In this document: positions 1 through 7,068 of the stretch, one piece after another
Layout: each line of letters opens with the position of its first letter
Position numbering within the stretch: position 1 is the stretch's first letter
Source of the DNA: Verrucomicrobiota bacterium
Lineage (GTDB): Bacteria > Verrucomicrobiota > Verrucomicrobiia > Verrucomicrobiales > Verrucomicrobiaceae
NCBI GenBank assembly: GCA_021413535.1
Contig: JAIOQF010000354.1
Span: 1 to 8,746, forward strand
Direction of reading: 5' to 3'
DNA: 8,746 nt
The notes under the pieces: model-generated
The model's database searches: none
The model's input: the letters and a program-made list of their open reading frames with translations, nothing else
What the model was told of the DNA's origin: nothing
Translations under genes and position numbers: made by a program

Positions 1-132
1 GCTGAAAAGGGAACGATCCGCGGCGATCATGGCGTGGACATGATGATTAACGTGGCGCACGCCAGCGATTCAACCGACGCTGCCGAAGCCGAGATCAAAC
101 GCTTCTTCAAGCCGGGCGAAGTTCTGCGCTGA
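1..132 (+). CDS. ndk: Nucleoside diphosphate kinase, C-terminal end (5' truncated by window)
   Basis: The first 43 codons read in frame 1 to a TGA stop and match the C-terminal third of nucleoside diphosphate kinase. This cytosolic enzyme moves the gamma-phosphate from ATP to other (d)NDPs through a phosphohistidine. Visible landmarks are the 'GTIRGD' segment at visible residues 4-9 and the active-site motif NVAHASDS at residues 17-24. Its His (codon 58-60) is the phosphorylated residue; the family pattern is N-x2-H-[GA]-S-D. The usual C-terminal helix follows ('AEAEIKRFF') and the protein ends 'GEVLR'. The start and the rest of the gene lie upstream of the window. Its stop is only 9 bp from the stop of the convergent minus-strand gene, leaving no room for a separate terminator. 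Nothing in the visible part is abnormal. Confidence 0.93.
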   Translation, partial: AEKGTIRGDHGVDMMINVAHASDSTDAAEAEIKRFFKPGEVLR

Positions 133-141
133 TCCGCAGAT

Positions 142-987
142 TCAAGGCCCGACCCGGACGGTCGAGCTGGAACTTCTGGTCACCGGTCTAGGTGTGATCG
201 GGTAGCTCGGTCTCACGTGTTGGGGCGGGCAGATAATAATTGGCGGGTTGGTGTAAACAGGCGTGATGTAACCGGGATATGGGTAGCCTGGATTTACGTA
301 GTAGAGGGAGCCGTCGCCTGGTGTAAAGACCGAACCTTGATTGATGATGTAGCGCTGGCCGCCATTGTTGCTGGGCGTGTAAATTTGCGTGATGGGCGTG
401 GTGGCAGGAACCAGTGCTTCCGTGCTTGCGGGCACCGCGGGGACCGCGCTTCTGACAACCGGTGATCTCGACGCGATCAGACCGGCATCAAAATATGGCG
501 CGGGATCGCCCGGCTGGGGGAGCATCAGTCCGGGCTGAGCGACTGCTGCTACCGCTGTGGCTGCGGCTGCATCCACGAACTGCCAGGCGAGGGCTTCCTC
601 AAGTTTCTGCCAGCGCCGGTTTTCCGCAGCAGCCGCATCGCTGATTTGTTTTGTCAGTTGTTTTTCTTTTTCTTTCTGCAGCTCGCGCCGCATCTCCTCA
701 GCCTGCGTGAGTCGAGCGGCTTCTGCTTTTTGGAACGCCTGTGCCTTTTCAGGACTGTAATTGAAGCGCGTTTTCCAATCGTCGTTCAAATTCTCGAACG
801 GGATTTTAGCCACGCCAGTATCGTGGGAAATGGTAATGGCCTCCGGCGTGGCCTTGATGATGCGACAGTGCTGGTAGGTCTGGCCGAGCAATGTCGTCAG
901 ATCGAACGGCTTCTGATTGTCACCGTCCGCAGCGCACAAATTCGTCGTGCTTAAAAGGATGAATACCAGCAGCTGGGTGGTTTTCAT
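142..987 (-). CDS. Exported protein with coiled coil and Pro/Tyr-rich tail, function unknown
   Basis: This is a 281-residue protein starting at the ATG at 985-987. A longer reading from a TTG at 1032 is possible, but the ATG puts a clear signal peptide at the N-terminus: K2, a hydrophobic run at residues 5-17, and a plausible cleavage site near LCA/AD. The residues before the Cys do not form a lipobox. Residues 28-80 hold a small domain with 'GQTYQHCRIIKATPEAI' and 'VAKIPFENL'. I associate this pattern with secreted proteins of Verrucomicrobiota and Planctomycetota, where a short beta-rich module ends in a 'PFxxLP' motif. Residues 79-135 are charged and heptad-like, probably a coiled coil. 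Residues 140-150 are Ala-rich, and the last 130 residues are low in complexity and rich in Pro, Tyr, Gly, Thr and Ser, which suggests an extended cell-surface or periplasmic tail. No catalytic motif is visible. It lies 70 bp downstream of the TPR membrane protein on the same strand and may share its transcript. No clear Shine-Dalgarno precedes the ATG. Function unknown. Confidence 0.75.
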   Translation of the reverse strand: MKTTQLLVFILLSTTNLCAADGDNQKPFDLTTLLGQTYQHCRIIKATPEAITISHDTGVAKIPFENLNDDWKTRFNYSPEKAQAFQKAEAARLTQAEEMRRELQKEKEKQLTKQISDAAAAENRRWQKLEEALAWQFVDAAAATAVAAVAQPGLMLPQPGDPAPYFDAGLIASRSPVVRSAVPAVPASTEALVPATTPITQIYTPSNNGGQRYIINQGSVFTPGDGSLYYVNPGYPYPGYITPVYTNPPIIICPPQHVRPSYPITPRPVTRSSSSTVRVGP

Positions 988-1005
988 GAGATCATTCAAC
1001 CACGA

Positions 1006-1029
1006 CGCGAGCTGGAGGTCAAGCTCGCG
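1006..1029. repeat. Perfect 8-bp inverted repeat between the two minus-strand genes
   Basis: The arms CGCGAGCT (1006-1013) and AGCTCGCG (1022-1029) are exact reverse complements around an 8-base loop, and seven of the eight bases after the first are part of a GC-rich core. The element sits between the stop of the TPR gene (1058) and the start of the exported-protein gene (987). In the minus-strand transcript it would form a strong hairpin whose loop reads UGACCUCC. No U-run follows, so it is not a typical intrinsic terminator. It could stabilise or process a shared mRNA, or be incidental. Seen directly; role unknown. Confidence 0.45.
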
Positions 1030-1057
1030 CAATTGAAAGGGGCGGAATGGAATTCAC

Positions 1058-3736
1058 CTAGGGTGTGGCGGGCCGGATATCGCGCATGGGTTTCTGTGTC
1101 TGATAAAGGATGCGCGCATTTCGGATGGCTTCAGCCAGTCCATTGTTGCCTTGGGAGATGGCCTGTGACAGGGCGCGCCCGGCGACATCATCAGCTTCGG
1201 CAAAGCGACCGCATTCAGCATAGGCAGCGGCCAGGGTGTGGAGAACGATGGGATGATTGTCGCCGGAAAGTTGACTGGCTTGCTGGGCTAATTCGAGCGC
1301 CCGCGCACCGTGTCGCCGCGATGATTCAGGATTGGTCGCCATGATCCAAGCCAGATTGTTCAGTGCGCCTATTTCCGTGGGGTTGGATTTGATGGCGAGT
1401 TCGTAATGGGTCATGGCCTCATCCACCTGTCCTTTTTGAAGCAGAATGATACCGAGGTTCAGATGCGCCGACGAGTATTCTGGATTGAGCTCCAGGGCTT
1501 TTTTGTATTCGATTAGCGCCTCTTCTGCTCGTCCCTTTTGCAGGGCAGCATTGCCAAGTTCATAACGGGCCTCAGGCAAATTTGCATCAAGCTCCAAGGC
1601 CCGGCGCAAACAGACCTGCGCCTCATCGACTTTCCCAACATGCATGAGGGACTTGCCAAGATTGGCGTGAGCGGCAACCAAATCTGGTTTGAGTTCCAAG
1701 ACTTTTTGGAATTGAACAATCGCTTCATCCACCCGGCCTGTTTGCAGCAGGGCGCTGCCGAAGTTGTAGTGCGCATCTGCGTATTCCGGCTTCAGTTCCA
1801 GAGCCTTCATATATTGCGCGAGTGCTTCATCCAACTGTTCCTTTTGCAGATAAACATTGCCGAGGTTGTTATGAGCTTCCGCGTAATTCGGTTTGTATTC
1901 CAGAGCCTTCAAGTGGCTGGCGACAGCCAGGTCCAGTTGATTTTTATTACGGTAGGCGTTGCCGAGATTGGTGTAGGCCTCTGCATGATCTGGTTTGAGC
2001 TCCAAAGATTTCTGGAAGTGGGTGATGGCCTCATCCAGATTTCCCTTTTGGAGAAGAGCATTGCCGAGATTAGTGTGAGCCTCGGCGTAATCCGATTTAA
2101 GATCCAAGGCGCGCTGACAATGGGCCAGGGCCTCATCCACTTGGCCCAGTTGCAGCAGGCAGTTGCCGAGATTGTTATGAGCGTCGGCAAAATCTGACTT
2201 CAGTTCCAGAGCCTTCTGGCTATGAATCATCGCCTGATTCACCTGGCCCATTTGCAGATAGGCCACGCTCAGATTGTTGTGGGCTTCGGCGGAATTCGGT
2301 TTGATTCCCAGGGCGGTTTGGAAATGGGGGAGAGCTTCTTTCGGCAGTTCTTTTTTCAGCAGGGCGCCGCCCAGATTATTTTGGGCTCTGGCATTGGTGG
2401 GGCGCTTCAAGACAGTGTCCTGCCAGATGTAAAGTTCCGATTGGTAATCAGTGTTCCGTCGCAATGTCAGTCCGCCTAGCCCTATTAAAATCAGTGTCAC
2501 CAGCAGCGCAGGCATCATCCAGCTTTTCAGTATCGTTTTTTCCCGCAGCCTGCACCAGAGTGCATAACCTCCCGCCACCAGTAGTATCAGCACTGCTGCC
2601 AGCGGCAGATACATCCGATGTTCCGCCGCTGTCTGGTTCGTTGGAACCACGCTGGTGGTCGGTGCCAGTATCAAAAAGAACCACAGCCCGGCAAAACCGG
2701 CCCAGTGCTTGCGCCACACGCCTGCAATCGTCGCGGCAAACAACAGCGTCACCATCAATGCTGCTGGCGCAATGTTCCAGAATCCCCGCGTCGGTTCAGC
2801 ACCGTAATCAAAAATCAGCGGATTCGGCCAGACACACAGGCGCAGATAATGAACCACCGTGCCAAACTGCGTCAGTGTGTAATCCAGCCAGTTCATTCCA
2901 CCGACGATTTCCTTCAAGGGTTCTTGCTCGCTCGCTGACGAAACCATCATCTGCAAGATGTCCCGATTCGAGCCGCCGGTTCCCAGCAGCAACGCCGCCA
3001 GCAGCGCCCAGCTGGAGAACAGCGCCAGATAAAATCCCCGGCGCTCCCGCCAGATCTGCCGGATGGAATCAGCCACGAACATCCAGTCGTAAAGCAAGAT
3101 CATGATTGGAGCCGTCACCATGACCTCCTTGGCCGTCATTCCCAGCGCGCACAGCGCCACCGACCCAATTCCCCACCATCGTGAGCCGTCCACACCACGG
3201 ATAAAACAATAAAGCGTGAGCAGATATAGCAAGCCCATCAGCGACTCTGCGCGCTGCACGATGTAGGTCACCGATTCCGTCTGCAGCGGGTGCACCACCC
3301 AGAGCAGCGCCACCACCAGCGCCAGCCACTGCGCGGTGTGGGGACCGAGGCTCCCCGATGAATCCACTCGCACGATGGTTCGGCGCACGATTCCGTAAAG
3401 CGTCAGAGCCGCGAGCGTATGCAGCAGAAGATTCACCGCGTGATAACCCCACACCTCGAACCCGCCCACCGCGTGATTGAGCGCAAAACTCAGATTCAGC
3501 AAGGGCCGGCCTTCCACCGTGACGCCCCGATCCAGCGCCCCTTTCTCCGGGAAGAAAATTCTTCCCAGGGAGGACAACTGCAAGATTGTCGGATTGCCCC
3601 TGATGGCGGCACAATCATCAAATACAAAAGGCCCGCGAAAGCTGTTGGCATAAACCAGCAGACTCGCCATCCCGATTAGGAACAAAGGCAATGCCTTTTG
3701 CCAGAAGGATGCGACGCAGTCAGGTTGTCTGATCAT
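1058..3736 (-). CDS. Polytopic membrane protein with C-terminal TPR array (GT-C/TMTC-like)
   Basis: The chosen start is the ATG at 3734-3736, giving 892 residues. It is preceded by GAGG eight bases upstream and suits the putative promoter; an ATG at 3757 or a TTG at 3766 would add 7 or 10 residues. Residues 1-446 carry about ten hydrophobic segments (roughly 15-31, 97-118, 136-150, 165-179, 187-215, 235-252, 321-340, 346-360, 375-395, 407-424). The first loop has FVFDD (37-41), followed by HPLQTESVTYIVQRAES (149-165), a KE pair (203-204) and EHRMYLP (372-378). These landmarks are shared by the TPR membrane proteins related to eukaryotic TMTC mannosyltransferases and other GT-C enzymes, where an acidic pair in the first loop is catalytic. 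Residues 447-786 are ten consecutive 34-residue TPRs; 787-892 hold degenerate repeats. A role in lipid-linked sugar transfer to exported proteins is inferred, with the TPRs binding partners; substrate unknown. The stop is TAG. The downstream exported-protein gene may be co-transcribed. Confidence 0.85.
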   Translation of the reverse strand: MIRQPDCVASFWQKALPLFLIGMASLLVYANSFRGPFVFDDCAAIRGNPTILQLSSLGRIFFPEKGALDRGVTVEGRPLLNLSFALNHAVGGFEVWGYHAVNLLLHTLAALTLYGIVRRTIVRVDSSGSLGPHTAQWLALVVALLWVVHPLQTESVTYIVQRAESLMGLLYLLTLYCFIRGVDGSRWWGIGSVALCALGMTAKEVMVTAPIMILLYDWMFVADSIRQIWRERRGFYLALFSSWALLAALLLGTGGSNRDILQMMVSSASEQEPLKEIVGGMNWLDYTLTQFGTVVHYLRLCVWPNPLIFDYGAEPTRGFWNIAPAALMVTLLFAATIAGVWRKHWAGFAGLWFFLILAPTTSVVPTNQTAAEHRMYLPLAAVLILLVAGGYALWCRLREKTILKSWMMPALLVTLILIGLGGLTLRRNTDYQSELYIWQDTVLKRPTNARAQNNLGGALLKKELPKEALPHFQTALGIKPNSAEAHNNLSVAYLQMGQVNQAMIHSQKALELKSDFADAHNNLGNCLLQLGQVDEALAHCQRALDLKSDYAEAHTNLGNALLQKGNLDEAITHFQKSLELKPDHAEAYTNLGNAYRNKNQLDLAVASHLKALEYKPNYAEAHNNLGNVYLQKEQLDEALAQYMKALELKPEYADAHYNFGSALLQTGRVDEAIVQFQKVLELKPDLVAAHANLGKSLMHVGKVDEAQVCLRRALELDANLPEARYELGNAALQKGRAEEALIEYKKALELNPEYSSAHLNLGIILLQKGQVDEAMTHYELAIKSNPTEIGALNNLAWIMATNPESSRRHGARALELAQQASQLSGDNHPIVLHTLAAAYAECGRFAEADDVAGRALSQAISQGNNGLAEAIRNARILYQTQKPMRDIRPATP
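1379..2398 (-). repeat. Ten tandem 102-bp units encoding TPR motifs
   Basis: These 1020 bp are exactly ten 102-bp units, each encoding one 34-residue TPR with no insertion or deletion between units. The protein consensus is roughly x-Y-A-E-A-H-x-N-L-G-N followed by LLQKG-x-x-DEA and KALELKP. The canonical TPR positions are visible: A/L-G at the first helix and A-x-x-x-x-x-KAL-x-L-x-P at the second. The units are similar but not identical at DNA level, which points to old duplication rather than a recent burst. The lack of stops on the opposite strand in this periodic stretch creates a long spurious plus-strand reading frame. Confidence 0.88.
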
Positions 3737-3765
3737 TCCTTCTTCCTCGCGACTCATGGGCGGCA

Positions 3766-3794
3766 AGACTAAGTCTGCTACCTGCCCCGGTCAA
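3766..3794 (-). promoter_or_regulatory. Putative promoter for the TPR membrane protein gene
   Basis: On the minus strand TTGACC (3794-3789) is followed after 17 bases by TAGTCT (3771-3766). The -35 box matches the sigma70 consensus at 5 of 6 positions and the -10 box at 3 of 6. A start site near 3759 would leave a leader of about 20-25 bases carrying GAGG before the ATG at 3736, which fits that start codon. The -10 overlaps an imperfect palindrome (AGACT-A-AGTCT, 3766-3776). This is a by-eye match in a phylum whose promoters I cannot assume to be E. coli-like. Confidence 0.28.
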
Positions 3795-3833
3795 AAACAA
3801 TGCGTGCTCGATCCTCCAGTCCCATTTTTTTGA

Positions 3834-3862
3834 TTGGTTTCAGTGCGCCCTGCGCTTAGTAT
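3834..3862 (+). promoter_or_regulatory. Weak putative promoter for the formate dehydrogenase genes
   Basis: TTGGTT (3834-3839) and TAGTAT (3857-3862) are separated by 17 bases in the 165-bp divergent intergenic region. They match the sigma70 consensus at 3 of 6 and 4 of 6 positions and would give a leader of about 30-35 bases before the ATG at 3902. A T-run (3825-3831) lies just upstream. No clear ribosome binding site precedes the ATG. The match is weak and could be chance; I see no recognisable operator. Confidence 0.17.
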
Positions 3863-3901
3863 CAAGGACAGCTTCACTGGCAAGATTTCCGCCCCCAAAC
3901 G

Positions 3902-5581
3902 ATGTCTAAAAACCTCAGCGCTCTCTCGTTCCGCAAGGGACTCGAAAATAATGTCTTTACCCGCATGGTGGAAGCCGGCGCGGCGACCGGAACGGCGGAA
4001 ACGCCGGAAGCGGTTCACGAGATCGCCGAGCATCATCTGGTGGGCGATGCCATTTCGCTGGGCGCGGTTTCCTTTTATGACTTTCTGAAGAAGGGCAACG
4101 CGGGCAAAAAAGTCTTCGTCTGCAACGGCTCCGCCTGTCTCGTGGCCGGCACGCAAAAAAAACTGCACGGCGATCTGACGAAGCATTTCAAAAAGGAGGA
4201 GATTGGCCACATCTGCTGTCTCGGTCGTTGCCATCAAGGCGGCGCGTTTCAACACGACGGGAAAAATTATTCCGGGCCGAGCGAAGCCGCACTGAAGACA
4301 GTGTGCGAGAATGGTGAAGGCGACAGTTCGGATCATTACGCGGTCGGCTGCTCATTACCTCAGCCGATGCTCACCGCAGAATTTCCAGGTATCGAGAAAT
4401 ACTACGCGCCGTTGCAGGCGCTGTTTGCCAAAGGGCAGGACGCGCTTCTTGTGGAATTGAAAGACTCGAAGTTGCGCGGTCGGGGCGGCGCAGGGTTTCC
4501 GCTCCATTTCAAATGGCAGTCCTGTCGCGAAGTTCCAGGCGCGGTGAAATACATCGTCTGCAATGCGGATGAGGGCGATCCCGGTGCATACATCGACAAG
4601 TATCTCATGGAGCAGCGTCCGCACTCGGTGTTGCTCGGCATGATTGTCGCTGGCTGGTTCGCCGGCGCAACCACGGGCGTGCTTTACATCCGCGCGGAGT
4701 ATCCTGATTCCGTGCGCATCATCAGTGAAGCGATTGCTGATTTGAAAAAAGCCGGACTGCTCGGCAAGAACATCTTCGAAAGCGGATTCGATTTCGATCT
4801 CAAGGTGATCAAGGGTGCCGGTGCCTACATCTGTGGCGAAGAGACCGCATTGCTCGCCAGCATCGAAGGCCAGCGCCCTGAAGTGCGCGTGCGTCCGCCG
4901 TTTCCCACAGTTGAAGGCTTGTTCCGCAAGCCTACCATAGTGAACAATGTTGAAACGTTTGCGAATCTGCACAGCATCATCACGCTCGGCGGCAAGACTT
5001 ACGCAAGGACCGGCACTGAGCAGAGCAGCGGGCCGAAGCTGGTGTCACTTGATTCCAATTTTAAAAAACCCGGTCTCTACGAAGTCGCGATGGGCACGCC
5101 GCTGGAGAAAGTAGTCAACGAACTCGGCGGCGGATTTAGAGTGCCGGTAAAGGCCATTCAAGTTGGTGGTCCGCTCGGTGGCATCGTGCCAGTTTCGAAG
5201 ATCAGCGAACTGACCGTGGATTTTGAATCGTTCAAGAACGCAGGCTTCCTTCTTGGTCACGCGGGTGTGGTCAGCATTCCGGAATCGTTCCCGATGATCG
5301 AATACATCGAGCATCTCTTCCAGTTCACCGCGGACGAAAGCTGCGGCAAATGCTTCCCGTGCCGCCTTGGCAGCACGCGCGGCCAGGAGCTGGTCGCCAA
5401 AGCGCGCAGCGGGAAAGGCAACGGCGACCGCATCGACCCGGAGTTGATGACCGACCTGCTCGACACCATGGAGATCACCTCCCTCTGCGCTCTTGGCGGT
5501 GGCGTGCCGCTTCCGATCAAGAATGCGCTGAAATATTTCAAGGACGAACTTCAGCCGTATTTTAATTCAAACCTCGCCTAA
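3902..5581 (+). CDS. fdsB: NuoF-type flavoprotein (beta) subunit of NAD-linked formate dehydrogenase, fused to a [2Fe-2S] domain
   Basis: This 559-residue subunit would take electrons from the alpha subunit and reduce NAD(P)+ at FMN. Residues 65-125 form a thioredoxin-like ferredoxin domain with the NuoE-type ligand set: C74-x4-C79 and C106-x3-C110, enough for a [2Fe-2S] cluster. The NuoF core follows. GRGGAGFP (193-200) and NADEGDPGAY (221-230) belong to the FMN/NAD site. GAGAYICGEETALLAS (305-320) matches the 51-kDa signature except that Ala replaces the usual Glu/Asn, as I recall for HydB/HndC-type proteins. ESCGKCFPCRLG (479-490) with C529 gives the four ligands of the [4Fe-4S] cluster (C481, C484, C487, C529). 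The protein ends soon after, without the extra C-terminal ferredoxin domain of HydB. The alpha gene starts 2 bp after its TAA, so the two are probably translationally coupled. It could also be called a NuoF-like diaphorase; the formate dehydrogenase assignment rests on the adjacent alpha gene. Confidence 0.88.
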   Translation: MSKNLSALSFRKGLENNVFTRMVEAGAATGTAETPEAVHEIAEHHLVGDAISLGAVSFYDFLKKGNAGKKVFVCNGSACLVAGTQKKLHGDLTKHFKKEEIGHICCLGRCHQGGAFQHDGKNYSGPSEAALKTVCENGEGDSSDHYAVGCSLPQPMLTAEFPGIEKYYAPLQALFAKGQDALLVELKDSKLRGRGGAGFPLHFKWQSCREVPGAVKYIVCNADEGDPGAYIDKYLMEQRPHSVLLGMIVAGWFAGATTGVLYIRAEYPDSVRIISEAIADLKKAGLLGKNIFESGFDFDLKVIKGAGAYICGEETALLASIEGQRPEVRVRPPFPTVEGLFRKPTIVNNVETFANLHSIITLGGKTYARTGTEQSSGPKLVSLDSNFKKPGLYEVAMGTPLEKVVNELGGGFRVPVKAIQVGGPLGGIVPVSKISELTVDFESFKNAGFLLGHAGVVSIPESFPMIEYIEHLFQFTADESCGKCFPCRLGSTRGQELVAKARSGKGNGDRIDPELMTDLLDTMEITSLCALGGGVPLPIKNALKYFKDELQPYFNSNLA

Positions 5582-5583
5582 CC

Positions 5584-7035
5584 ATGAGCGCCCGCACTCC
5601 ATCCAACATCGCCTACATCGACGGCGAGCCACTTGAATACAAAAGCGATGATACGCTGCTGAAGTTCGTGGATCGTCATCTCGGGCGCGGTTTCGTCCCG
5701 ACCTTGTGCGATGCGCCGCAGCTGGAGCCTTATGGCGCCTGCCGCGTTTGTTCCGTGGAAGTGGCGCAGGCGGCGGACGGTCCGCGTCGCGTGGTGGCCT
5801 CCTGCCATACGCCGATTACACCAGGGGTGCATATTTTTACGCAATCACATAAGGTGCAGAAACTTCGTCGGAACATCCTGGAGTTGGTGCTCTCCGATCA
5901 CCCGCCGGAATGCCTGACCTGCGAGATCAACGGCAACTGCGAATTGCAAACGGTGGCTGCGAAAGTCGGCGTGCGGCAGATTCGCTACACGGGCGGAAAG
6001 AACCATCTGGATCGCAAGAAGGACTTGTCGCATCCCTACATGACGTCGGAGTTGTCGAAGTGCATCAACTGCGCCCGCTGCGTCCGCGCCTGCGATGAAA
6101 TCCAGGGGCAGTTTGTCCTTTCCATGCACGGCCGCGGTTTTGAATCGCGCATCATCAAGAGCTTTGACACCTCGTTCAACGATTCCACCTGCGTATCCTG
6201 CGGCGCATGTTCGCAAGCCTGTCCGACCTCGGCCATCAGCGATGTCTTCCAGTCCAAAGCGATTCAGGCTACAAAGAAAACTCGCACCATTTGCACTTAC
6301 TGCGGCGTGGGCTGTAATCTGGAAGTCTCCACCAAGGGCAGCGAGATTCTTTCAATTCAAGCACCGGCGGATGCGGAAGTGAACATGGCACACACCTGCT
6401 TGAAGGGACGTTATGCATTTAAGTTCTACAATCACCGCGATCGTCTGCGCACGCCGCTGATTCGTTACAACGGACATTTCCAGGAGGCGACTTGGGATGA
6501 GGCTTACGATCACATCGCGAAGAATCTCCAGCGCATCAAAGACGAGCACGGCGGCGACGCGGTTGGCGGCATCTCGTCGGCGCGTTGCACGAACGAGGAG
6601 AACTATCTGATGCAGAAGTTCATCCGCGTCGTGTTCGGCACCAACAACATCGACGCCTGCGCCCGCGTCTGTCATTCGCCCACGGCCTGGGGGATGCAGA
6701 AAGCCTTTGGCACTGGCGCAGCGACGAACTCGGTGATCGATATCCAGCACACCAATTGCATTCTCGTGATCGGTGCCAACCCGACCGAGGGTCATCCGGT
6801 CACGGGTGCCAAGATTAAGCAGCGCGCCATGAAGGGTGTGCCTCTGATCGTGATTGATCCTCGCGAGATGGAAATCGTGAAATATGCCAAGCATCTCTTG
6901 CTGATTCGCCCAGGCACCAACGTGGCGATGCTCGACATGTTCGCGTTTTATATCTTGGAAGCCGGTCTGGTGGACAAGGAGTTCATCGAGAAGCGCTGCG
7001 TTAACTGGGCTGAGTTTGAACATGGAGTGAGCTAG
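5584..7035 (+). CDS. fdsA: Formate dehydrogenase alpha, N-terminal part: Fe-S domains and start of the molybdopterin domain
   Basis: These 483 residues contain every electron-transfer site of an FdsA/NuoG-like subunit. The [2Fe-2S] site is C42, C53, C56 and C74. The NuoG-type His-Cys [4Fe-4S] site is H106, C110, C113 and C119. A two-cluster ferredoxin follows (C160, C163, C166, C170; C203, C206, C209, C213). The cluster next to the molybdopterin has C237, C240, C244 and C272 (CTYCGVGC and TCLKGRY). The catalytic residue is C363 in ARVCHSP, codon TGT at 6670-6672, where selenocysteine-containing homologues carry TGA; this is the cysteine form. IGANPTEGHP (396-405) is a pterin-binding segment. 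The reading frame ends at an amber codon in mid-domain, so the product alone lacks half of the active-site domain and should not be active. The start lies 2 bp after the beta-subunit stop, with no clear ribosome binding site of its own, consistent with coupling. Confidence 0.85.
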   Translation: MSARTPSNIAYIDGEPLEYKSDDTLLKFVDRHLGRGFVPTLCDAPQLEPYGACRVCSVEVAQAADGPRRVVASCHTPITPGVHIFTQSHKVQKLRRNILELVLSDHPPECLTCEINGNCELQTVAAKVGVRQIRYTGGKNHLDRKKDLSHPYMTSELSKCINCARCVRACDEIQGQFVLSMHGRGFESRIIKSFDTSFNDSTCVSCGACSQACPTSAISDVFQSKAIQATKKTRTICTYCGVGCNLEVSTKGSEILSIQAPADAEVNMAHTCLKGRYAFKFYNHRDRLRTPLIRYNGHFQEATWDEAYDHIAKNLQRIKDEHGGDAVGGISSARCTNEENYLMQKFIRVVFGTNNIDACARVCHSPTAWGMQKAFGTGAATNSVIDIQHTNCILVIGANPTEGHPVTGAKIKQRAMKGVPLIVIDPREMEIVKYAKHLLLIRPGTNVAMLDMFAFYILEAGLVDKEFIEKRCVNWAEFEHGVS

Positions 7036-7068
7036 TTTGATCTCTACGAACTGGAAAAAATTGACGTT

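Noticed and set aside
133..141. Terminator between ndk and the convergent exported-protein gene
   Set aside because: The gap is only 9 bp and I found no stem with a T-run in or next to it.
1538..2197. Long open frame (219 codons) on the plus strand opposite the TPR repeats
   Set aside because: It is antisense to a clear TPR coding region, its length follows from the 102-bp periodicity, and its translation shows only mirrored repeat composition.
2464..3105. Open frame of 213 codons on the plus strand opposite the membrane half of the TPR protein
   Set aside because: The Ser/Pro/Arg-rich translation is typical of the antisense of a hydrophobic gene, and the minus-strand frame has clear family motifs.
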